Shown here one piece after another: positions 1 to 6,913 of a stretch of 6,913 bases of DNA. Positions within the stretch are counted from its first letter, which is position 1. Each line of letters starts with the position of its first letter. The stretch comes from DASQHM01 sp035632095 (GTDB lineage Bacteria; Pseudomonadota; Alphaproteobacteria; Ferrovibrionales; Ferrovibrionaceae). The DNA lies in contig DASQHM010000101.1 in the NCBI GenBank assembly GCA_035632095.1, positions 1-6,913 of the forward strand, in the 5' to 3' direction. The notes beneath the pieces were generated by a model, which had not been told where the DNA came from, did not search any database, and saw only the letters and a list, made by a program, of their open reading frames with translations. The position numbers and the translations under genes are program-made.

Positions 1-538
1 TGCCCCAATCGCCCGCCTGCGCCACGAAATGACGATAGCCCAGCACTTCGGTCATCAGTCGATGCCAAAGCCGGGCGATGGCGCGGGCGGTCATGGGTCT
101 CGGCGGCGGCGCCGAGAATCCGTAGCCGGGCAGGGATCCGACGACCACATCGAAAGCTTCCGCCGTGTCGCCGCCGAAGCGCTCGGGATGCGCCAGCGGT
201 TCGATCACCGGCAGAAACTCCAAAAATGAGCTCGGCCAGCCGTGGGTGAGGATGAGCGGGCGCGGCACGCCGCCGGAACCCTGCACATGGATGAAGTGAA
301 TGACCTGGCCGTCGATCTCGACGGTGCGATGCGGCAAGGCATTGAGCCGCGCTTCGTGCTGCCGCCAGTCATAGGCCTCGGCCCAATGGGAGACCAGCTT
401 TCGCAGATAGTCGAGGTTGGTGCCGAGCCGCCAGCCGCCCTCCGCGGGCTCGTTCGGCCAGCGGGCGCGCGCCAGCCGCCGTTTCAAATCGGCGATGGCA
501 ACGTCGGAGATTTCGATGCGAAAGGGCTTCGGCCGCAT
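1..538 (-). CDS. Epoxide hydrolase, EHN/alpha-beta hydrolase type, 3' part missing (copy 2 of a tandem pair)
   Basis: Partial gene: the first 179 codons are present and the rest lies beyond the left edge. It encodes an epoxide hydrolase of the microsomal type, which opens epoxides to diols through an aspartyl-ester intermediate. An epoxide-hydrolase N-terminal (EHN) domain occupies roughly residues 4-110. It is followed by the oxyanion-hole motif HGWP (99-102), SLPGYGFS (135-142) and the nucleophile motif AGDWG, with Asp177 as the likely nucleophile; the window ends right after this motif. The acid, histidine and lid tyrosines cannot be seen. The start ATG (538-536) gives MRPKPFRIEI, which aligns without gaps to the upstream paralogue (about 50 identities in the 83 residues from LTHGWP to GDWG, counted by eye). 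It starts 3 nt after the paralogue's stop, in the same frame, with no clear Shine-Dalgarno sequence, so translational coupling is likely. The substrate is unknown. Confidence 0.9.
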   Translation of the reverse strand, partial: MRPKPFRIEISDVAIADLKRRLARARWPNEPAEGGWRLGTNLDYLRKLVSHWAEAYDWRQHEARLNALPHRTVEIDGQVIHFIHVQGSGGVPRPLILTHGWPSSFLEFLPVIEPLAHPERFGGDTAEAFDVVVGSLPGYGFSAPPPRPMTARAIARLWHRLMTEVLGYRHFVAQAGDWG

Positions 539-541
539 GCA

Positions 542-1699
542 TCAATCCCGGAAGCGGCGGAAGAAGGAGCGCATCTCATCCACGAGCAAAGGCCCGTTTT
601 CGAGCGCGGCAAAATGGCCGCCGCGAGGGAACTCGCGTCGATGCACCACGTTGTATCCGCGCGCCGCCCAACGCTCGGGCGGCGTCAGCATCAGATCGTC
701 CGGGAAAAAGGCGAACGCGGTCGGCACGTTGACCCGCTGGCCAGGCTCCAACTGCAGGCGCCCGCCGTGCCGGACGGACCAATAGAGCCAGGCGGAGGCG
801 TTGAAGCCGTTGATCCAGTAGAGCATCACGTTGGTGATGAGCTTGTCCATGTCGAAGGGCGGGCCGTCGCCGCCTTTCGGCGACCAGCCGTGGAACTTCT
901 CGATGATCCACGCGGCCAGGCCGGCCGGCGAATCAGTCAGTCCGTAGGAAAGGGTCTGCGGCTTGGTGCCTTGGATGTCCATATAACCGCCCTCGGCCGC
1001 GAGACGCTGGCCCATGGCGGCAATCCATTTGGTTTCGGTTTCGTCCGGCGGCATGGCCGGATCGACGTAGGGCCGCAAACCGAACATGTTGAGATGGATC
1101 GCCTTAACGGCCTCGGGATGGTCCAGCGCCAGCCACGACGTGACCACGGCGCCCCAATCGCCCGCCTGGGCCACGTAGCGCGCGTGCCCGAGCGTGCCGG
1201 CCATCAGCTTTTGCCAGATTTGCGCGACGTCGCGCGGGCTGATCGGCTGCGGCGGCGCGTCCGAAAAGCCGTAGCCCGGCAGGCTCGGGGCGACGACGGT
1301 GAACGCGTCGCCGATGCTGCCGCCGAATCGCTCCGGATGCGCCAACGGCTCGATAATGTCGTAGAACTCCAGCACCGATCCGGGCCAGCCGTGCGTAAGA
1401 AGCAGCGGCAGGGGCTTCGGCCCGGAGCCGCGCTCGATCACGTAGTGGACCTTCAGGCCGTCGATCGCGGCGCGGAACTGCGGAAAGCGATTGAGCTCGG
1501 CCTCCCATTTGCGCCAGTCATAGCGGGTGCGCCAATGCTTGACGAAGCGGCGCATGTAGGACAAATCGGCGCCATACCGCCAGCCGGCGCCCGCGGGCTC
1601 GATCGGCCAGCGCGTTTCGTCCAGACGCTGCCGAAGGTCGGCAAGTACGGTCTCGTCCACGTGGACGCGGAACGGTTCTGGCGCGGCGGCGGGTGCCAT
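542..1699 (-). CDS. Epoxide hydrolase, EHN/alpha-beta hydrolase type (copy 1 of a tandem pair)
   Basis: Complete gene, 385 aa, the usual size for bacterial members of the microsomal epoxide hydrolase family. The EHN domain (about 8-118) is followed by the alpha/beta hydrolase fold: HGWP oxyanion-hole motif (103-106), SLPGYGFS (139-146) and nucleophile Asp181 in AGDWG. Asp335 in FFPDD is the likely charge-relay acid and His362 in RGGHFAALE the base. The 27-residue acid-to-His spacing matches E404/H431 of rat microsomal epoxide hydrolase. Tyr239 and Tyr306 are candidates for the lid tyrosines that protonate the epoxide. All catalytic parts are present, so it should be active; there is no signal peptide, so it is probably cytosolic. 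The ATG at 1699-1697 (MAPAAAPEPF) is the first ATG after the upstream YqhA-like gene, which stops 8 nt earlier. A longer in-frame extension exists but would overlap that gene's membrane-protein coding sequence. The natural substrate cannot be told from sequence. Confidence 0.94.
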   Translation of the reverse strand: MAPAAAPEPFRVHVDETVLADLRQRLDETRWPIEPAGAGWRYGADLSYMRRFVKHWRTRYDWRKWEAELNRFPQFRAAIDGLKVHYVIERGSGPKPLPLLLTHGWPGSVLEFYDIIEPLAHPERFGGSIGDAFTVVAPSLPGYGFSDAPPQPISPRDVAQIWQKLMAGTLGHARYVAQAGDWGAVVTSWLALDHPEAVKAIHLNMFGLRPYVDPAMPPDETETKWIAAMGQRLAAEGGYMDIQGTKPQTLSYGLTDSPAGLAAWIIEKFHGWSPKGGDGPPFDMDKLITNVMLYWINGFNASAWLYWSVRHGGRLQLEPGQRVNVPTAFAFFPDDLMLTPPERWAARGYNVVHRREFPRGGHFAALENGPLLVDEMRSFFRRFRD

Positions 1700-1707
1700 G
1701 ACGTCGC

Positions 1708-2202
1708 TCAGTTCTTGTGCGCGGACATGCTGTCGAGCCACGCCAGCAGCAGCGCAGTCGCGACGAAGACCATCTGCATGATGCTGAGCCACATCAGCTT
1801 GCCGTTGCCCACGTGTTCGGCGTCGAGGAATTGTTCCAGCAAGTGGATCGACGATATGGCGACGATGGAGCTGGCGATCTTGACCTTCAGGCTGCCGACA
1901 TCGAGCTTGCCGAGCCACGAAATCTTGATCTTCTCTGCCTCCGTATCGAGCCGGGATATGAAGTTCTCGTAGCTGCTGATGATGACCATCACGATCAGGC
2001 TTGCCACGAGAACCGCATCGACAAGGCGCAGCGCGCCGATCAGCAGGTCGTTTCTCGGCCAGATCCACGCGCCGACGACCAAGTCCACCAGCTCGCGCAC
2101 GAAGCCGACGGCAAAGGCGACCAGACCGATGCAAAGGCCGATGCAGAAGGGCAACAAGAGCCAGCGGCTTGCCAGGATCGCGCGCTCGATCATTCGTTCC
2201 AT
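1708..2202 (-). CDS. yqhA: YqhA / UPF0114 family integral membrane protein
   Basis: 164 aa, the same length as E. coli YqhA as I recall it. The protein is recognisable by RAILASRWLLLPF near the N-terminus and the SSYENFISRLD signature after the second membrane segment. Hydrophobic stretches at about 14-40, 55-77, 108-127 and 136-156 suggest a four-segment inner-membrane protein with short polar connections; there is no cleavable signal peptide. The family (UPF0114, PF03350) has no established biochemical role that I can state. The ATG at 2202-2200 is the first possible one, because an in-frame TGA lies at 2226-2224. A run of six G (2215-2210) sits 7 nt before the ATG as a plausible ribosome-binding site. 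The gene follows secA by 28 nt and precedes the first epoxide hydrolase by 8 nt, so it is probably co-transcribed with both. Whether the link to secA is functional is unknown. Confidence 0.92.
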   Translation of the reverse strand: MERMIERAILASRWLLLPFCIGLCIGLVAFAVGFVRELVDLVVGAWIWPRNDLLIGALRLVDAVLVASLIVMVIISSYENFISRLDTEAEKIKISWLGKLDVGSLKVKIASSIVAISSIHLLEQFLDAEHVGNGKLMWLSIMQMVFVATALLLAWLDSMSAHKN

Positions 2203-2230
2203 CGGCGATCCCCCCGGACGCCTTCAGGCC

Positions 2231-4927
<2,697 letters not shown>

Positions 4928-4934
4928 CAGAGAA

Positions 4935-4938
4935 CTCC
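4935..4938 (-). promoter_or_regulatory. Ribosome-binding site of secA
   Basis: Read on the minus strand, GGAG (within GGCGGAG) lies 7 nt before the ATG at 4927, which is good Shine-Dalgarno spacing. It supports that ATG over the upstream GTG at 4981. Confidence 0.7.
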
Positions 4939-4983
4939 GCCTCGTCGAGCAGGGGATGGCCGGGGGGCCGCGGCCGTGCACGA

Positions 4984-5012
4984 GAGATAAGGGCGACCCG
5001 CCCGTCTGTCAA
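4984..5012 (-). promoter_or_regulatory. Predicted sigma-70 promoter of secA
   Basis: On the minus strand a perfect -35 hexamer TTGACA (5012-5007) is followed after exactly 17 nt by TATCTC (4989-4984), which matches the first three bases and 3 of 6 overall of the -10 consensus. Transcription would begin near 4977, giving a leader of about 50 nt before the secA ATG. The spacer contains the inverted repeat GGGCG-n3-CGCCC. This is the only good match I see upstream of secA and would serve the whole secA-yqhA-hydrolase arm. Confidence 0.65.
4991..5003. repeat. Inverted repeat inside the secA promoter spacer
   Basis: GGGCG ACC CGCCC: 5-base perfect arms around a 3-base centre, lying wholly between the predicted -35 and -10 elements of secA. 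It could be an operator half-site pair or chance in GC-rich DNA; no known binding motif is recognised. Confidence 0.4.
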
Positions 5013-5040
5013 TGTTGGCCCCGCAGAAGGGCTTAAGTCT

Positions 5041-5051
5041 GTTGTAACAAC
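5041..5051. repeat. Palindrome GTTGTAACAAC in the divergent intergenic region
   Basis: Perfect 5-base arms (GTTGT and ACAAC) around a central A. It lies 28 nt upstream of the secA -35 element and 24 nt upstream of the predicted -35 of the isomerase gene, in the middle of the divergent gap. It is relatively AT-rich in a GC-rich neighbourhood. It is a possible regulator-binding site; the regulator is not identified. Confidence 0.4.
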
Positions 5052-5075
5052 GCCGCGACCGGGGGGCGGTTCCGC

Positions 5076-5103
5076 TTGTTCCAATGGCGGAAACGGCTAT
5101 GCT
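5076..5103 (+). promoter_or_regulatory. Predicted promoter of the parvulin-argJ pair
   Basis: TTGTTC (5076-5081) and TATGCT (5098-5103) with a 16-nt spacer resemble -35 and -10 elements (3 of 6 and 4 of 6 consensus matches). Transcription would start near 5110, giving a leader of about 34 nt before the ATG at 5144. It is weaker than the secA promoter. The -35 element sits in the loop of an inverted repeat: TTCCGC (5070-5075) and GCGGAA (5087-5092). Confidence 0.4.
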
Positions 5104-5128
5104 CGGCCCGCTTAAAGGCACCCCCTCC

Positions 5129-5134
5129 AGAGGA
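5129..5134 (+). promoter_or_regulatory. Ribosome-binding site of the parvulin gene
   Basis: AGAGGA ends 9 nt before the ATG at 5144. An in-frame TAA at 5135-5137 just upstream means no longer N-terminus is possible, so the site and the stop together fix the start. Confidence 0.65.
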
Positions 5135-5143
5135 TAAAGGCCC

Positions 5144-6037
5144 ATGCCGTCCAAGCCGCTTCGCGCCGCCGCCACGCTGTCGGGATTGTTTGTCGCACTC
5201 GGCATCGCCGCCGGCGCGTTCGCTCAGACCGCGGCCAAACCGGCGTCCGGTGACGATCCGGTGGTTGCGCACTTCACGGGCGGCGAAATCCACCGTTCCG
5301 AAGTCGCGGACATCATCAACGGCTTGCCGCAGCAGTATAAGAGCATGCCGGCCGATGCGCTTTTCAGCGCGGTGCTGACCCAGATGGTGGACAGCCGCTT
5401 GGAAGTGTCCGCGGCCGACGCCGCCAAGCTCGGCGACGATCCGGAAGTGAAGAAGCGCTTGTCGCAGGCGCGCGATACGGTCCTGCAGCAAAGCTATCTC
5501 GTGCGCGAGATCGAAAAAGGCATGACCGATCAGCGTCTGAAGGCCGAATACGACAAGATGCTGAAGGACCGGCCGCCGGTCGAGGAAGTGCACGCGCGGC
5601 ACATCCTCGTGCCGACCGAGGATGACGCAAAGGCCGTGATCGCCGAACTGCAAAAGGGCGGCGACTTTGCGGCACTGGCGAAGGCGAAGTCCAAGGACGG
5701 ATCGTCGGCCGAAGGCGGCGACCTCGGCTATTTCACCAAGGATCAGATGGTGCCGGAATTCGCCGAGGCGGCCTTCGGGCTCAAGGCCGGCGAATACACC
5801 AAGACGCCGGTGAAGACCCAATTCGGCTGGCATGTGATCAAGGTCGACGACCGGCGCCAGCAGCCGGCGCCGAGCTTCGAGGACAGCAAGGAAGAGCTGA
5901 AGGGTGCGGTGGCGCGGCAAATTCAAGGCGACATCGTCAAGACCCTCCGCGCCAAGGCCAATGTGACCATGTTCAACGCCGACGGTTCGCCGATCAAGGA
6001 AGACGCCGTTCCCAAGGGTCCGGCGCAGGCGAAATAG
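5144..6037 (+). CDS. Exported parvulin-type peptidyl-prolyl cis-trans isomerase
   Basis: 297 aa. It catalyses cis-trans isomerisation of Xaa-Pro bonds and, as in the SurA/PrsA/PpiD relatives, probably helps exported proteins fold in the periplasm. A Sec signal peptide is clear: positive MPSKPLR, a hydrophobic core (about 8-24) and a likely cleavage after AFA (25-27). An N-terminal helical chaperone-like segment (about 40-140) precedes one parvulin domain (about 147-236). That domain has VHARHIL (149-155, His150/His153), GGDLGYF (191-197), MVPEF (202-206, hydrophobic pocket) and FGWHVIKV (227-234). The tail (about 245-297) is polar and charged. With one domain rather than SurA's two and no membrane anchor, it should be soluble in the periplasm or lightly membrane-associated. 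The start is fixed by an in-frame TAA at 5135-5137. It is divergent from secA and 27 nt before argJ, with no terminator seen between. An exact orthologue name (PrsA, SurA or PlpD-like) cannot be assigned. Confidence 0.93.
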   Translation: MPSKPLRAAATLSGLFVALGIAAGAFAQTAAKPASGDDPVVAHFTGGEIHRSEVADIINGLPQQYKSMPADALFSAVLTQMVDSRLEVSAADAAKLGDDPEVKKRLSQARDTVLQQSYLVREIEKGMTDQRLKAEYDKMLKDRPPVEEVHARHILVPTEDDAKAVIAELQKGGDFAALAKAKSKDGSSAEGGDLGYFTKDQMVPEFAEAAFGLKAGEYTKTPVKTQFGWHVIKVDDRRQQPAPSFEDSKEELKGAVARQIQGDIVKTLRAKANVTMFNADGSPIKEDAVPKGPAQAK

Positions 6038-6064
6038 TCGGAGGCGGCGAAGGTCGGGGGGACG

Positions 6065-6913
6065 ATGTCGAACAAGACATTGCCGGTGTCGCCGCTTGCG
6101 CCGGCGAGAATTGCGGCGTTGCCACCGATCGCCGGCGCACGCATAGCCGTCGCCAATTCGGGAACGCGCTATCAGGGCCGGCCGGACCTGCTCTTGATGT
6201 CGTTTGCCGCCGGCACCACGGTCGCCGGTTGCCTGACCAAATCCAGCATGCCGGGGGCGCCGGTCGATTGGTGCCGCCGTGTTCTGCCGGGCGGTGTTGC
6301 GCGCGCGCTGGTGGTGAATGCGGGCAATGCCAACGTCTTTACCGGCAAGGCCGGGCGCGCCGCAGTCGATGCTACGGCCAGGGCAGCGGCGCGGCTGATT
6401 GGGGCCAAGCCCTCCGAGGTGCTGCTGGCTTCCACCGGCGTGATCGGACAAATCCTGGCGCACGAGAAGATCGTCGCGGCGCTCGAGCCCCTGGCGCCGT
6501 CACTGAAAGAAGACGCGTGGCGCGATGCGGCGGAAACCATCCGCACGACGGATACGTTTCCGAAACTCAGCACCGCCACGGCGAAGATCGACGGCGTGAC
6601 CGTGACGGTGAACGGCATTTGCAAAGGGTCGGGCATGATCGCGCCCGACATGGCGACGATGCTGGCGTTCGTCGCGACCGATGCTGCGCTCCCGGCCGGC
6701 GTGCTGCGCAAGCTTCTGACGCAAGCCAACGCCCAATCCTTCAACTGCCTGACCGTGGATGGCGACACCTCAACCAGCGACACATTGCTCCTGTTCGCGA
6801 CCGGGCAGGCGCAACACAGGCGCGTCGGCAACGCCGCCGATCCGCGCCTGAAGAATTTCCGCGCGGCGCTTGGGCGCGTGACCGCCGACTTGGCGGAGCA
6901 GGTCGCCCGCGAC
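6065..6913 (+). CDS. argJ: ArgJ, glutamate N-acetyltransferase / ornithine acetyltransferase, 3' part missing
   Basis: Partial: 283 codons are present and the family is about 400-415 aa, so roughly the last third is beyond the right edge. ArgJ moves the acetyl group from N-acetylornithine to glutamate in the cyclic arginine pathway; some members also use acetyl-CoA. Family marks in order: SPLAP (9-13), NAGNANVFTG (85-94), STGVIG (123-128, Thr124-Gly125 oxyanion hole), KGSGMIAPDMATMLAF (187-202) and DGDTSTSDT (232-240). The precursor cleaves itself between Ala197 and Thr198, and Thr198 becomes the N-terminal nucleophile of the beta chain; both residues are intact. The ATG at 6065 gives MSNKTLPVSPLAP, the usual N-terminus. 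GAAGG (6049-6053) lies 11 nt upstream, and the G-run 6056-6061 is nearer. The gene follows the parvulin by 27 nt and is probably co-transcribed. Mono- or bifunctionality cannot be decided from the sequence. Confidence 0.96.
   Translation, partial: MSNKTLPVSPLAPARIAALPPIAGARIAVANSGTRYQGRPDLLLMSFAAGTTVAGCLTKSSMPGAPVDWCRRVLPGGVARALVVNAGNANVFTGKAGRAAVDATARAAARLIGAKPSEVLLASTGVIGQILAHEKIVAALEPLAPSLKEDAWRDAAETIRTTDTFPKLSTATAKIDGVTVTVNGICKGSGMIAPDMATMLAFVATDAALPAGVLRKLLTQANAQSFNCLTVDGDTSTSDTLLLFATGQAQHRRVGNAADPRLKNFRAALGRVTADLAEQVARD

Noticed and set aside
242..1972. 576-codon plus-strand open frame antisense to the epoxide hydrolases
   Set aside because: It crosses two real genes and the start of a third on the other strand and shows no domain. 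It is a GC-bias shadow.
2203..2230. Possible terminator after secA (GCCTGAAGGC palindrome at 2221-2230)
   Set aside because: The two 4-base arms leave only a 2-base loop and no T-run follows. It is more likely a chance palindrome in a read-through operon junction.
4966..4975. GGCCGCGGCC palindrome in the secA leader
   Set aside because: A 10-base GC-only palindrome is easily expected by chance at this base composition and lies next to a G-run. There is no other sign of a regulatory hairpin.
4928..4981. N-terminally longer SecA starting at GTG 4981
   Set aside because: The extra 18 residues do not resemble SecA N-termini, the GTG lies upstream of the predicted transcription start, and the ATG at 4927 has a better-placed Shine-Dalgarno sequence.
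5084..5137. 17-codon leader ORF (MAETAMLGPL...) in frame with and just before the parvulin gene
   Set aside because: It starts inside the predicted promoter and ahead of the likely transcription start, and has no ribosome-binding site. It is useful only because its TAA fixes the parvulin start.
5033..6463. 476-codon minus-strand open frame opposite the parvulin and argJ
   Set aside because: It spans two genes and the intergenic gap on the opposite strand, has no recognisable family, and its composition is typical of an antisense frame.

Overview
The window reads as chromosomal DNA from a high-GC alphaproteobacterium, probably of the Rhizobiales/Rhodospirillales breadth. That placement is an inference from the GC-rich codon use and from secA standing divergent to an exported parvulin gene followed by argJ, an arrangement I associate with alphaproteobacteria. 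No mobile element, RNA gene, CRISPR array or phage gene was found. Coding density is near total, and the only sizeable gap is the 216-base divergent promoter region at 4928-5143.

Minus-strand arm (4927 down to 1): secA (898 aa, complete), then a 164-aa YqhA/UPF0114 membrane protein of unknown function, then two paralogous EHN-type epoxide hydrolases. The second hydrolase runs off the left edge of the window. Gaps are 28, 8 and 3 nt with no terminator-like hairpin between the genes, so the four genes are probably one transcription unit. It would be driven by a strong-looking promoter (TTGACA, 17 nt, TATCTC) upstream of secA. The two hydrolase genes lie in the same reading frame and are separated only by TGA TGC.

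Plus-strand arm (5144 to 6913): an exported parvulin-type peptidyl-prolyl isomerase (297 aa), then after 27 nt argJ, which runs off the right edge after 283 codons. This pair is probably co-transcribed from a weaker predicted promoter around 5076-5103.

Functionally, SecA drives preproteins through SecYEG and the parvulin would help exported proteins fold in the periplasm, so the divergent pair covers two steps of protein export. ArgJ (arginine biosynthesis) and the epoxide hydrolases (detoxification or catabolism of epoxides) have no obvious link to export. I see no new multi-gene system here. The points most worth a second look are the in-frame tandem epoxide hydrolases, the uncharacterised YqhA protein between secA and them, and the inverted repeats overlapping both core promoters.
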